DNA of 38,648 nt from Sphingobacteriales bacterium (GCA_026391525.1 JAPLEF010000144.1:1-38648); one strand, 5' to 3'; positions 24,767 to 35,019 are shown, counted from the first letter of the stretch. The notes: a model not told the origin generated them from the sequence alone. Translations and numbers: made by a program.

Positions 24767-26950
24767 ATGCTTACACATTTTACAAGAAAAGTTACTTCGG
24801 TAACCTTTGCTTTTACACTGCTAAGTTCTGTATTGCAGGCACAAACTATTATCAGGCCTTTTACACAAGTGTACTCCGACAATCTTAAAGGGGCACTTAC
24901 TATGTTTGGTAATGGCATTCTCCACATCATCGACAACAATACAGTAAACCTTGTTAAGATGAACGAAACGGGTAATAGTGCCAATGGTGTTGGTGGAATA
25001 GGGTTTAGCCAGTATGGCAATGATAACCAGAACATGCAATTCATCGATATTGATGGCGTTGCAACAACACAGAACTCATCTTCTGCCGACCTCATTCTAC
25101 CGGCAGGTTCAAATACCATCAAGTTTGCAAGATTGTACTGGGGTGGAAAAATCGATTTATCAGTGATCACTGCTGTTCCTGATACACTTCGCAAAATAAA
25201 GATCAGAAAGGGCAACACCGGAGCATATGTGAATGCAACAACCCCAGCAGCTAATGTGGATATCTTTGCGATCAGTACTACCGACCGCATTTATCAATCT
25301 TATGTGGATATTACCCAATTTATCAATGTGAATGGAGCGGGTACTTATACTGTCGCCGATATTCCAGTTACACCAGGAGCTGCATCCGGTGGTGGTAAAT
25401 ATGGTGGATGGTCCGTTGTAGTGGCTTATGAAAATCCTACACAACCTTTCAACAGTGTGCGGGTTTACGATGGTTATGCACAGGTTTTCAATTCTGGTAC
25501 AGCAGCTACTTTGAATATCAACCTAACAGGTCTGAACGTTCCAAATAATACCCTTACAGCTGAAGAAGCCGTAATGGGCACCATGTCGTGGGAAGGTGAT
25601 GCCAATCTGGGAGCAACCGCTACTAATCCAGTTGGCGATTTTATCAAAATCAATAGTATTGCCGTATCAAACGCTGTGAATCCGGAAACGAATTTCTGGA
25701 ATGGAAGTATTTCAAGAAATGGATCTTTCGTTAGTACCAAGAACCCTAATTATACCAATCAAATGGGAATTGATTTGGATGAAGTTAATGTAGGAATAGG
25801 TTATAATATTTTGCCGAATGCCACCAACGCTACCGTAGAATTTGGTACAGAAGCTGATCAGTACTTCCCGAGTATTTTCACTTTTAGCATTCGTATGAAA
25901 AATCCATTGGTGAACATCACTAAAACAGTTACCGATGCCAATGCCAATACTTTTGTAGATGCGAATGAAGAACTCACTTATACCCTCTCAGGATTCAACC
26001 AGGGTCCGGGCTCTTCTTATAATACCACGGTGGTAGATACTTTACCTTCTAATGTAACTTATGTAAGTAACAGTCTTGAAGTGCTGAACGCACCAGGCGT
26101 CACGCCTGGTTTTAAAACTGATGCTGCTGATGGAGATGTTGCCATGAAAGGCATCAACGGAACAAAAAATTATGTAAAGTTTTATCTCGGCATAGGTGCA
26201 ACAGGAACATCTGGTGGGGAATTGCCAGCTGATAGTTCTGTAGGTAACTATACTTTACGTTTTAAAGTTAAAGCAGGGGCTATTCCAGGCACAGTTATCA
26301 ATACAGCCGGCATCATTTCTAATTCTCAATCCGGTGATTTATTCATAGATCAGGGTACTGCAATAATAGGAGCCTCCGGCGGCCCGGTTCCTGTACGTTT
26401 TACTTCATTCAAAGCCATTTTACTGAACAACAGAAATACGATGGTTAAATGGACAACTGAAGCTGAGATAGATAACGACCATTTTGAAGTGGAAAGAAGT
26501 GATGATGGTATCCATTTCGCATTTCGCGGAAAAGTAAACGGAAACGGTTCTACTTCTTCAACCCATCATTACGAACTGGCCGATTTGCTGAATACCTCTT
26601 CACCGATTGTTTACTACCGTTTACGCATAGTAGACCGTGATGGAAAATTCAGCTATTCAAAAATTGTTGCCCTTAAATTGAATGGTACGCCGAATACAGA
26701 TAATTTCAGTGTATACCCCAATCCGTTTGTGAATGACATGAAGGTGAGTATAAACAGCGGCACCGACTACAACGCTGCTTTCAGGATCATCTCTTTTGAT
26801 GGACGTGAACTGTTACGCAGGATGATCAATTTACAGAAAGGAGATAATATTGTGGTGCTGAAAGAACTTGGGAACCTACCAAAAGGAAGTTATATCCTTG
26901 AAGTGACTACTGATGATAATAAGTATATCAAAAAAGTAATCAAGAACTAG
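24767..26950 (+). CDS. Large secreted protein with DUF11-like domain and T9SS type A sorting tail
   Basis: 727 residues. A signal peptide (MLTHFTRKVTSVTFAFTLLSSVLQAQ) directs export. The body has beta-sandwich-like sequence rich in Asn, Thr and Gly: residues ~40-370 contain LPAGSNTIKFARLYWGGK and the GKYGGWSVVVAYENP motif of a surface-protein domain. At ~385-505 a DUF11-like domain carries VNITKTVTDANANTFVDANEELTYT. A short VRFTSFKAILLNNRNTMVKWTTEAEIDNDHFEVERS module (about 540-575) follows. The last ~80 residues are a type A sorting domain (FSVYPNPF to IKKVIKN) that should send it through the type IX system. Likely a surface or matrix protein; no enzymatic motif seen. Confidence 0.87.
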   Translation: MLTHFTRKVTSVTFAFTLLSSVLQAQTIIRPFTQVYSDNLKGALTMFGNGILHIIDNNTVNLVKMNETGNSANGVGGIGFSQYGNDNQNMQFIDIDGVATTQNSSSADLILPAGSNTIKFARLYWGGKIDLSVITAVPDTLRKIKIRKGNTGAYVNATTPAANVDIFAISTTDRIYQSYVDITQFINVNGAGTYTVADIPVTPGAASGGGKYGGWSVVVAYENPTQPFNSVRVYDGYAQVFNSGTAATLNINLTGLNVPNNTLTAEEAVMGTMSWEGDANLGATATNPVGDFIKINSIAVSNAVNPETNFWNGSISRNGSFVSTKNPNYTNQMGIDLDEVNVGIGYNILPNATNATVEFGTEADQYFPSIFTFSIRMKNPLVNITKTVTDANANTFVDANEELTYTLSGFNQGPGSSYNTTVVDTLPSNVTYVSNSLEVLNAPGVTPGFKTDAADGDVAMKGINGTKNYVKFYLGIGATGTSGGELPADSSVGNYTLRFKVKAGAIPGTVINTAGIISNSQSGDLFIDQGTAIIGASGGPVPVRFTSFKAILLNNRNTMVKWTTEAEIDNDHFEVERSDDGIHFAFRGKVNGNGSTSSTHHYELADLLNTSSPIVYYRLRIVDRDGKFSYSKIVALKLNGTPNTDNFSVYPNPFVNDMKVSINSGTDYNAAFRIISFDGRELLRRMINLQKGDNIVVLKELGNLPKGSYILEVTTDDNKYIKKVIKN

Positions 26951-26973
26951 CATTTTCATTGTTGTATTGAAGT

Positions 26974-27002
26974 GGCTGTCTTTCGGGGCAGCCATTTTTT
27001 TT
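26974..27002 (+). terminator. Rho-independent terminator of the T9SS cargo gene
   Basis: GGCTGTC (26974-26980) pairs with GGCAGCC (26987-26993) with one G-U pair and a six-base TTTCGG loop. Eight T residues follow at 26995-27002. The T-tract overlaps the stop codon of the convergent gene. Confidence 0.85.
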
Positions 27003-28653
27003 AGTTTAACCTGGTGGTTCGCAGTTCAAGCATGTTGAGGCTGTTGGGGTAAAAACCATTTACTTCCGGTTGTACTAGTCGTATTACCATATCGTACCAA
27101 AGTGGTATTACTATGGCGTCGTTCATAAGCATCTTATCCATTGCCCGGTAGTATTGAAAACGTATACTATCCACCTGCTCATCTAAAGCCTTTTCATACA
27201 AGCTGTCGTAGCTGGCATTGGCATACCGCGTATAATTAGGTGGGGCAGGATTCTTGCTGTAAAAAACACCTAAGAAATTTTCCGCATCCGGATAATCTGC
27301 AATCCAACTGCCCCTGAAAAAAGGGATTTGCGATCTGCTGGTCTGCTCAAGCAAAAGGCTTTTTTGCATGGTTTCCACACTAACAGTAAGGCCTGACTGC
27401 TTTAAGGAATTGGCCACATAAGAAGCAAGAGAAACATAAGCCGGAACTGTGATTAGCTTTATTGCGGGTACAGGATTCGCTTCATCAAAACCAGCTTCCC
27501 TGATCAGTTTCCGCGCTGTTAGCAAGTCATAATCATAACCCTTCACTTCACTGGAGTCGTATGAAGGCAATCCTAATGGTAGAAAGCCACTATTGGCTGC
27601 AGTTCCGATAGAATTGCGCAGATAGAACATCATTTTCTTTCGATCGATACTGTGCTGGATGGCCTGCCTTATTTTCAACATGGCTAAAGGCGAATGCGCC
27701 AAAGCTGGATTGGCTTCTGCAGAGAGAATACCAAGGTATTCAACATTAAGGTAAGGATGCTTTTGAAGTGATAATTTCCCCTCCCAGCTTTTTTTGAGCT
27801 TACCGCTGTGTGTGAGTATTTCATCTTTGAAAGATGCATCGAGGTCATTGATAAAATGAAGCCTTTTCTGAGTAAACTCCATGAATTCGGTAGCTTTGCT
27901 TTCGTAAAAACTGATGTAAACTCCGTCCAAATAAGGATATGCCCTGCCCTGCCCGTCTTTTTCAAAGTAATGATCATTACGGGTAAGCACCAATCCCTGG
28001 CCTTCCTCCCATGCCTGAAAACGGAATGGTCCAGTACCAACAGGATTCCGGCGAAAATCTGTACCATACTTTTCAATGGCTTCCCTGGGTAATATCGAAC
28101 AATACGGCATGGTAAGCATCCCTAGTATCGGTTGAAAAGGATCAATCAAATGCAAAAGAAAAGTAGAATCATTTGGGGCTTCAAAAGGCTGTGAAGGGTG
28201 CAAGCGGTTGTTGAAAATCCATGCACCCGGACTTGCAGTTGCAGGATTAGCTATACGGGATAAACTATAGGATACATCTGTTGCTACCATTTTTCTGCCC
28301 TTGCCTCCCTTGAAAACAGGATCATCATGAAAAAAAACATCTGTTCTCAAATCAAAACGAATCGTTTTCCGGTCGGCAGAAAATTCCCAGTGCTTAGCAA
28401 GTAAAGGTGTAAAATGCATTTGCTCATCCACTTCAATAAGCGTGCTATACAGTTGATGCACCGGCCACATAATGGCCTGATTGCGTGCGAATGCCGGATC
28501 AAGCGTGGGGATGCCTGATGATTCGTTATAACGGAAAACCTGATTGGTATTTTTTTGGGTTTTGTTACAACTGGTTATTAAGAACAGGAAAAATAGAAAA
28601 TAAGAGCATTTGCTGAGAAACTTCAATAATCTATACAACCTGAATAATTTCAT
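27001..28653 (-). CDS. ABC-type peptide-binding lipoprotein (SBP family 5)
   Basis: Substrate-binding protein of the oligopeptide/nickel type (SBP_bac_5). The ATG at 28653 (550 residues) is preferred over 28683. A lipoprotein signal ends in LITSC, lipidated C29. The body has the family features: SGIPTLDPAFARNQAIMWPVHQLYSTLIE, the MVATDVSYSLSRI segment, NPVGTGPFRF and the AIQHSIDRKKMMFYLRN helix. No permease or ATPase gene lies next to it, so its transport partner is elsewhere or it has another role; family 5 proteins are often orphan in Bacteroidota. It is convergent with the T9SS cargo gene and divergent from the M1 peptidase. Confidence 0.9.
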   Translation of the reverse strand: MKLFRLYRLLKFLSKCSYFLFFLFLITSCNKTQKNTNQVFRYNESSGIPTLDPAFARNQAIMWPVHQLYSTLIEVDEQMHFTPLLAKHWEFSADRKTIRFDLRTDVFFHDDPVFKGGKGRKMVATDVSYSLSRIANPATASPGAWIFNNRLHPSQPFEAPNDSTFLLHLIDPFQPILGMLTMPYCSILPREAIEKYGTDFRRNPVGTGPFRFQAWEEGQGLVLTRNDHYFEKDGQGRAYPYLDGVYISFYESKATEFMEFTQKRLHFINDLDASFKDEILTHSGKLKKSWEGKLSLQKHPYLNVEYLGILSAEANPALAHSPLAMLKIRQAIQHSIDRKKMMFYLRNSIGTAANSGFLPLGLPSYDSSEVKGYDYDLLTARKLIREAGFDEANPVPAIKLITVPAYVSLASYVANSLKQSGLTVSVETMQKSLLLEQTSRSQIPFFRGSWIADYPDAENFLGVFYSKNPAPPNYTRYANASYDSLYEKALDEQVDSIRFQYYRAMDKMLMNDAIVIPLWYDMVIRLVQPEVNGFYPNSLNMLELRTTRLN

Positions 28654-28737
28654 ATGGATACAGATTTGATTTCCTATGGTCATTTTATTTTATTTGGAAA
28701 GCATGGAATGAGTAAATTTATGCAATAACTGCAATTG

Positions 28738-30420
28738 ATGAAAATACACTTGTCTTGTTTATTCAAATGCTTCATTACATTTACCATCATTGGTGGAATT
28801 GCTTTAAATGCAGGTGCACAGTTAAATTTCTCAAAAAAGCTTTACACCTATCAGGATACTTTACGAGGCAGTATCGGTGAGGGTAGAAAAAAATGGAACG
28901 TTCTTCATTACGAGATACAAGTAGAGCCTCACATCGGCAGCCAAAGTATCACCGGTTCTTGCATCATGCAAATCCGGGATAGTGGTTTAACCTTACTTCA
29001 AATCGACCTTCAGGAACCCATGGTACTTGATAGCATTAAAGATCAAAACCAGCGGTATGCATTTAGCAGGGAAGGCAATGTGTATTGGATCCAGGTACCT
29101 TCAGAAAATAATACCTACCCTTTCGAAAGAACATTTACCAGTTTTTTTCATGGAAAGCCAAAAGTGGCAATCCATCCTCCCTGGGATGGTGGCTGGATCT
29201 GGAAAACAGATAGTCTGGGGAACCCATGGATCAGTATTGCCTGCCAGGGTTTAGGCGCCAGTTGCTGGTTTCCGTGTAAAGACCACCAATCTGATGAACC
29301 GGATTCCGGAGCTATATTGCGTATAATCGTACCAGATAGTTTAACCGCTATTGCCAACGGCAGGCTATCAAAAAAAGAATTATTAGCAGGTAGCCGCATC
29401 AGTTATACCTGGCAGGTAACCTCCCCTATCAATATCTACAGTATCGTGCCTTATATCGGCAAATATGTGAGCAGGAATGAAGTTTACCCGGGGCTTAAGG
29501 GCGATCTTTCCCTAACCTATTGGGCGTTAGCTTATCATCAGCATATGGCATGGCAACAATTTACTCAGGTACCTCAAATGCTAAAGGCTTTTGAATACTG
29601 GTTCGGTGCATATCCGTTTTATGAAGATGGCTACCAATTGATAGAAGCTCCCCATTTAGGAATGGAGCACCAAAGCGCAATAGCCTACGGCAACAAGTTC
29701 AAACAAGGATACCTGGGAACCGACCGATCGGGAACAGGCCTGGGATTGAAATGGGATTTTATCATCGTGCATGAAAGCGGACATGAATGGTTTGGTAACA
29801 GCTTAAGTTCGTACGACATAGCCGATATGTGGATACATGAAGGCTTTACAACCTATTCAGAAGTACTGTTTGTAGAATATTATTATGGTAAGGAAGCAGC
29901 CGAAGCCTATCTCACAGGATTGTGGCTTACCATAGCAAATGATATTCCTGTTATCGGTGCTTATGGTGTGAATAGAGAAGGCAGTGGGGATATGTATGTG
30001 AAAGCGGCCAATATGATCCACTACATCAGGTTATGGATAAATGATGATAAAAAATTCAGAGCAATGTTACTTTATTTAACCAACCGCTATGCTCATTCAA
30101 ATTTAAGTTCAACCATCATAGAAAAAGAGCTTATCCGTAAAAGCGGAAAAAAATTGACACCGCTATTCAACCAGTACTTGCGCACCAATAAAGTTCCAAT
30201 TCTGGAATATCAATTTGCAGGTAAAACTTTTTCTTATAAATGGAACAATGTAATCAATGGTTATGATGTGCCGGTGAAGGTGAATTTCGGAATGGGCGAA
30301 AAATGGATATACCCCAACCAGAAATGGAAAAAAATGAAACTAAAAAACGGAGAATCTGATCAACAATTCAAAATCGTGGAAGGCTTTTATGTAGTGCAAA
30401 AATTAATTACAGCCCAATAA
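28738..30420 (+). CDS. M1-family zinc metallopeptidase (aminopeptidase-like), short form
   Basis: 560 residues from the ATG at 28738 (a TTG three bases earlier also opens the frame). A signal peptide (to about residue 28, NAGAQ) indicates export. The zinc site is HESGH-x18-E (H345, H349, E368). The usual exopeptidase motif GAMEN is replaced by GMEHQ (308-312). IAIA-type N-terminal beta domain and the short catalytic domain are present, but the long C-terminal domain of PepN is absent. It may act on peptides in the periplasm, in line with the divergent peptide-binding lipoprotein. TAAATTTA lies ~30 bases upstream as a possible -7 box. Confidence 0.9.
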   Translation: MKIHLSCLFKCFITFTIIGGIALNAGAQLNFSKKLYTYQDTLRGSIGEGRKKWNVLHYEIQVEPHIGSQSITGSCIMQIRDSGLTLLQIDLQEPMVLDSIKDQNQRYAFSREGNVYWIQVPSENNTYPFERTFTSFFHGKPKVAIHPPWDGGWIWKTDSLGNPWISIACQGLGASCWFPCKDHQSDEPDSGAILRIIVPDSLTAIANGRLSKKELLAGSRISYTWQVTSPINIYSIVPYIGKYVSRNEVYPGLKGDLSLTYWALAYHQHMAWQQFTQVPQMLKAFEYWFGAYPFYEDGYQLIEAPHLGMEHQSAIAYGNKFKQGYLGTDRSGTGLGLKWDFIIVHESGHEWFGNSLSSYDIADMWIHEGFTTYSEVLFVEYYYGKEAAEAYLTGLWLTIANDIPVIGAYGVNREGSGDMYVKAANMIHYIRLWINDDKKFRAMLLYLTNRYAHSNLSSTIIEKELIRKSGKKLTPLFNQYLRTNKVPILEYQFAGKTFSYKWNNVINGYDVPVKVNFGMGEKWIYPNQKWKKMKLKNGESDQQFKIVEGFYVVQKLITAQ

Positions 30421-30444
30421 TCATATAAGCCAAAAGAAACAATA

Positions 30445-31116
30445 TCAGTTAGCATCAATCGGCACCCTTCCGCCACTGATAAAACGGGTTGAATAATAAT
30501 CTTCCCTCAAACTGCTGATTACTACTCCCTGTTTGGTGCTGGCATGAACAAAATAATCACCTCCCAGGTAATAACCCACATGACTTACACCACCCCGGGT
30601 ATTGAAAAAAAGCAGGTCGCCCTGCTTGAGATTACTTCGCTCCAATTTAGTACAAACTGCATATTGTTCCCTTGCCGTGCGGGGAAGATCAATCTGGTAC
30701 AATTGCTTGTAAATGACACCGGAAAAAGCGCTGCAATCTATGCCTGATTTTGTTTGACCGCCGTAATGGTATCGGGTACCCATCCATTCATCAATAAGAC
30801 TGAATAAATTTTTGTCGGTTATCGATTCCACTTCACGGTTCAGCAGTAAAGCATATTTAAATTGCCAGGAATCTAAATTTTCGATTGGTAAATAGGGAAC
30901 CGAACTGCTTATACTGATAGGTTTCAACTCCTTATCTGAAAATTCGTAACCCTTGTTTCTTTTATCAGATGAGTTAATTTCGATGCTTTCGATAAACTTA
31001 CCGGTATTTAACCGGGGACCCTCTTGTTGAGAAGGGATGCTATATTGTGCATAGCCATCAACAGAAAAGAGTATAGCAATGAGTAGGGGAAAAATCAAAA
31101 TCAATAAGTTCTTCAT
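30445..31116 (-). CDS. NlpC/P60 (C40) cell-wall endopeptidase
   Basis: 223 residues. Signal peptide (MKNLLILIFPLLIAILFSVDGYAQ). The NlpC/P60 domain spans about 95-220; the catalytic triad is C128 (GIDCSAFSG), H179 (GVSHVGYYLGG) and H191 (FVHASTKQGV). An N-terminal linker of ~70 residues holds no recognisable domain. It probably cleaves peptidoglycan stem peptides (gamma-D-Glu to diamino acid bonds) in the periplasm. The start ATG is inside an inverted repeat (31114-31142). The gene is convergent with the M1 peptidase. Confidence 0.93.
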   Translation of the reverse strand: MKNLLILIFPLLIAILFSVDGYAQYSIPSQQEGPRLNTGKFIESIEINSSDKRNKGYEFSDKELKPISISSSVPYLPIENLDSWQFKYALLLNREVESITDKNLFSLIDEWMGTRYHYGGQTKSGIDCSAFSGVIYKQLYQIDLPRTAREQYAVCTKLERSNLKQGDLLFFNTRGGVSHVGYYLGGDYFVHASTKQGVVISSLREDYYSTRFISGGRVPIDAN

Positions 31117-31158
31117 ACGTAAATTTTTGGTTTAGACGTATGTACTACTGAGGTACAT
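31114..31158. repeat. Two adjacent inverted repeats covering the NlpC start codon
   Basis: CATACGT (31114-31120) with ACGTATG (31136-31142), extended by AAA/TTT with a two-base bulge, includes the NlpC start ATG on the minus strand. Next to it ATGTAC (31140-31145) and GTACAT (31153-31158) form a second 6-bp repeat with a seven-base spacer. They may be a translation-blocking hairpin or an operator. Confidence 0.4.
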
Positions 31159-31255
31159 GAAGGAACAGTGAAAAATCAAGCCTGTTACAGCTTGAAAGTT
31201 TTGCAAAATTAGCCAAATTTTTTATTAATTATACTAAAATTTACTCTTGTTGAAC

Positions 31256-31264
31256 TGTGGATAA
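31256..31264 (-). promoter_or_regulatory. Perfect consensus DnaA box upstream of dnaE
   Basis: TGTGGATAA on the plus strand is TTATCCACA on the minus strand, the DnaA-box consensus. It lies 132 bases upstream of dnaE, next to an AT-rich stretch at about 31217-31244. A single box is suggestive only. Confidence 0.4.
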
Positions 31265-31395
31265 CAGAATGGATATGGATGCCGCATTCTTGACGATATT
31301 TGCTTTTTCACAATCAGCAGAAACATGGCTTTGTAAATAGCTTTTATACTAACGATTAACAATAAACGAAAACAGCATCAGTTTCTATTAGCCAT

Positions 31396-34300
31396 ATGAA
31401 GTTTAGCCATTTACATGTACATACGCAATACTCTTTGCTTGACGGAGCGGCATCCATAAAAAGCCTTTACGAGAAAGCTAGAGCCGATGGCATGCCTGCA
31501 CTGGCCATCAGCGATCATGGAAATATGTTTGGCGCTTTTGAATTTGTAAAAGAGGCTTACAAGGAAGAAAATACAGGAGCAGATGGCAAGCCATTGGTGA
31601 AACCCATTGTTGGATGCGAATTCTATATCACTAAAGACCGTACGCGTAAGATTTTCAGCAAGGATGAAAAAGATCCCCGCCACCACCAGATCTTACTGGC
31701 CAAAAATGAAACCGGCTACAAGAACCTGGTCAAACTTACTTCTCTTGGATATATCGAAGGCATGTATTCCAAGTATCCGAGGATAGATAAGGAATTGATT
31801 CATAAATACCATGAAGGCCTCATTGCCACTACCTGCTGCCTTGGTGCGCTGGTTCCACAAATGATTCTCAAAAAAGGGGAAGCCGAAGGAGAAAACGAAT
31901 TCAGATGGTGGTACAATATTTTTCAGGAAGACTACTATGTGGAATTGCAAAGGCATGGCTTGCCTGAGCAGGAAAAAGTGAATGAGGTATTATTGCGGTT
32001 TGCGAAAAAATACAAAGTGAAAGTGATCGCTTCAAACGACAGCCACTATGTAGACCAGAAAGATTTCAATGCCCATGACATTTTGCTTTGCATCAATACT
32101 GGTGAAAAGCAGAGTACACCTGCGTTGCGTGAATTTGGAGATGACGACATCAATACCAAAAACAAAAGGTTCGCTTTTCCAAACGACCAGTTCTATTTTA
32201 AAACGACGGCTGAAATGACCAGCCTTTTTCACGACCTTCCCGAAGCTATCGACAACAGCAATGAAATTGTTGACAAGATAGATCTGCTCAATCTCAAGAA
32301 AGACATACTGCTTCCCCACTTTGTAGTGCCTGCGAATTTCAAATCACAGGAAGCATATCTCGCCAGTATCACATGGGCCGGTGCAAAAAACAGGTATGGA
32401 ATCCTTACGGCTGAAGCGGAAGAAAGAATACAGTTTGAACTGAGTGTGATTGAAAAGATGGGATTTGCCGGATACTTTCTCATCGTGAGTGATTTCATCA
32501 GGGCAGGCAGGGAGATAGGCGTTTTTGTTGGTCCGGGAAGAGGCTCTGCCGCCGGTAGCGTGGTTGCCTATTGTATTGGCATCACCAATATCGATCCGAT
32601 AAAATACAATTTGCTGTTCGAACGTTTCCTAAATCCTGAACGAAAATCAATGCCCGATATTGATACTGATTTTGATGATGAAGGCAGACAGAAAGTGATC
32701 GATTACGTTGTGCAGAAATACGGAAAGAATCAGGTGGCGCAAATCATCACTTATGGTACTATGGCAGCCAAAAGCAGTATTGCAGACGTTTCAAGGGTGA
32801 TGGATCTTCCCTTATCTGAAAGCAGGATTCTTACCAAACTCATTCCTGAAAAACCCGGCATCACACTTAAGCGATTATTGCACGCTCCGATGACAATAAA
32901 AGATATTGTGAAGGAAAAAGAAAAATCACTGGAAGAAAAAGAACAATTACAAGCTGATGAATTTGAAAACATCAGGAAGTTGAGAGCCTTCTATCATGGC
33001 AATGAATTGCAGGGAAAGATATTACATGAAGCGGAAATATTGGAAGGGTCTGTAAGAAATACCGGTATACATGCAGCCGGTATTATCATCGCACCTAAAG
33101 ACCTTACCGAACTGATACCCGTAGCCACTTCAAAAGAAACAGAATTGTGGCTTACCCAGATTGAAGGAGGCACGATTGAAGAAGCAGGTGTAATCAAAAT
33201 GGATTTTCTCGGTTTGAAAACACTGAGTATCCTCAAAACTGCTCTCGCACTTATCAAGGAAAATCATGGTATCCAGATCAATATCGATGAGATACCACTT
33301 AACGACGAACTTACTTTCAAACTTTACCAGCAGGGAGATACCAATGCAACATTTCAGTTTGAAAGCGCCGGGATGCAGAAATATCTTCGTGAATTAAAGC
33401 CGGATAAGTTTGATGACCTCATCGCCATGAATGCGCTTTACCGGCCCGGCCCCATTGCCTACATTCCTCAGTTTATTTCGCGTAAGCATGGACGTGAGTC
33501 TGTTGCCTACGACCTGCCGGATATGCGCGAATACCTAGAAGAAACTTACGGTATCACGGTGTACCAGGAACAGGTGATGTTGTTATCCCAGAAACTAGCC
33601 GGTTTCAGCAAAGGCGATGCCGATGTGCTCCGCAAAGCGATGGGCAAAAAGCAATTGTCTGTACTCAATAAAATGAAACTCCAGTTCATGGAAGGTGCAG
33701 CTGAGAAAGGCCATCCGGGTGATAAACTGGAAAAAATCTGGACCGATTGGGAAGCCTTTGCCCAGTATGCCTTCAACAAATCGCATTCTACCTGTTATGC
33801 TTTTGTGGCCTATCAAACTGCCTATCTCAAAGCCCATTATCCTAATGAATACATGGCAGCCGTTCTCAATCATGCAGGAAGTATTGAAAAAACTACTTTC
33901 TTCATGGAAGAATGCAAACGCATGGGGCTCAAAGTGCTTGGGCCGGATATCAATGAATCGCAAAATGGTTTTGCTGTTAACCAGCATGGTGAAATACGCT
34001 TTGGTTTAAGCGGTTTAAAAGGTGTTGGCGAAGCTGCCATTGAACATCTCATAGAAGAACGCCAGAAACATGGTTTGTTTAAAGATGTATTCGACCTCGT
34101 GAAAAGAATCAACCTCCGCGCCGTAAGCCGGAAGTCGCTCGAAAGCCTCATTTATGGCGGAGCACTTGATTGCTTTGAAGGTTATCACCGGGCGCAGTAT
34201 TTTTATCAGGCCCCGGGTGATAGCCAGATTTTGGAAAAGCTCATCAAATTCGGTCAGGTATTTCAATCGCAGGCATCCCAATCGAGCAACACGCTTTTTG

Positions 34301-35019
34301 GCAATCTGCAGATGCCTGATATCGTGGCGCCTAAAATACCGTATTGTAATCCATGGCCATTGATTGAGCATCTGGATTATGAAAAAGAAGTGACAGGGAT
34401 TTACATCAGCGGCCACCCACTGGATAACTTTACTTTCGAATTGCAGCATTACCATTTCACCGAATTGAAAGAATATGCAGATGCCAGGAAGGAAGAAGAG
34501 GCACCCATAACCCGCCCTATACGCATGGCCGGACTAGTAGTGGATGCTCAACACCGGCTTACCAAAACCGGTAAAAATTTCGGGATACTTACGCTTGAAG
34601 ACTTCAGTGGCAAAGCGGAATTCATGCTTTGGAGCGAAGATTATGCAAAGTATAGCCACTATCTCGAAAAAGGATTGATTGTGATGCTGGAAGGAGCTTT
34701 CAAAGAAAAATACAATACCGGCCAGTATGAATTCCGGGTATCCAAGATGAACCTGCTTGATACCGCCAAACTCAACCTCACCAAGCAAGTGATCCTTGAA
34801 ACCTCTGCTAATGATATCGATAATAATTTCGTGCAATTTTTCGAAAACAACCTGAAACAAAATCCGGGCAAAACTGCTTTAAGGATTAATATTATAGATC
34901 CTGAAGACAATCTCAAAATCTGCCTGTATAGTCTGGAAACAGGCTTCACGATGAATGATGAGATGGCACATTTTCTTGAAAAGAACAGAAAGCTTGATGT
35001 GAGTGTAGTGACAGTTTAA
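31396..35019 (+). CDS. dnaE: DNA polymerase III alpha subunit
   Basis: Replicative polymerase (C-family), 1207 residues. The N-terminal PHP domain begins MKFSHLHVHTQYSLLDG with its metal-site histidines and aspartates (H7, H9, SDHGN 39-43) apparently intact. The catalytic palm carries PDIDTDFDD (420-428) with the metal aspartates D421, D423 and others, and the GPGRGSAAGS motif is at 379-388. Fingers and helix-hairpin-helix follow, then an OB-fold (about 1030-1100, IRMAGLVVDAQHRL) and a C-terminal tail. The length is normal for this group. It is followed by trxA after a 131-base gap. Confidence 0.97.
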   Translation: MKFSHLHVHTQYSLLDGAASIKSLYEKARADGMPALAISDHGNMFGAFEFVKEAYKEENTGADGKPLVKPIVGCEFYITKDRTRKIFSKDEKDPRHHQILLAKNETGYKNLVKLTSLGYIEGMYSKYPRIDKELIHKYHEGLIATTCCLGALVPQMILKKGEAEGENEFRWWYNIFQEDYYVELQRHGLPEQEKVNEVLLRFAKKYKVKVIASNDSHYVDQKDFNAHDILLCINTGEKQSTPALREFGDDDINTKNKRFAFPNDQFYFKTTAEMTSLFHDLPEAIDNSNEIVDKIDLLNLKKDILLPHFVVPANFKSQEAYLASITWAGAKNRYGILTAEAEERIQFELSVIEKMGFAGYFLIVSDFIRAGREIGVFVGPGRGSAAGSVVAYCIGITNIDPIKYNLLFERFLNPERKSMPDIDTDFDDEGRQKVIDYVVQKYGKNQVAQIITYGTMAAKSSIADVSRVMDLPLSESRILTKLIPEKPGITLKRLLHAPMTIKDIVKEKEKSLEEKEQLQADEFENIRKLRAFYHGNELQGKILHEAEILEGSVRNTGIHAAGIIIAPKDLTELIPVATSKETELWLTQIEGGTIEEAGVIKMDFLGLKTLSILKTALALIKENHGIQINIDEIPLNDELTFKLYQQGDTNATFQFESAGMQKYLRELKPDKFDDLIAMNALYRPGPIAYIPQFISRKHGRESVAYDLPDMREYLEETYGITVYQEQVMLLSQKLAGFSKGDADVLRKAMGKKQLSVLNKMKLQFMEGAAEKGHPGDKLEKIWTDWEAFAQYAFNKSHSTCYAFVAYQTAYLKAHYPNEYMAAVLNHAGSIEKTTFFMEECKRMGLKVLGPDINESQNGFAVNQHGEIRFGLSGLKGVGEAAIEHLIEERQKHGLFKDVFDLVKRINLRAVSRKSLESLIYGGALDCFEGYHRAQYFYQAPGDSQILEKLIKFGQVFQSQASQSSNTLFGNLQMPDIVAPKIPYCNPWPLIEHLDYEKEVTGIYISGHPLDNFTFELQHYHFTELKEYADARKEEEAPITRPIRMAGLVVDAQHRLTKTGKNFGILTLEDFSGKAEFMLWSEDYAKYSHYLEKGLIVMLEGAFKEKYNTGQYEFRVSKMNLLDTAKLNLTKQVILETSANDIDNNFVQFFENNLKQNPGKTALRINIIDPEDNLKICLYSLETGFTMNDEMAHFLEKNRKLDVSVVTV

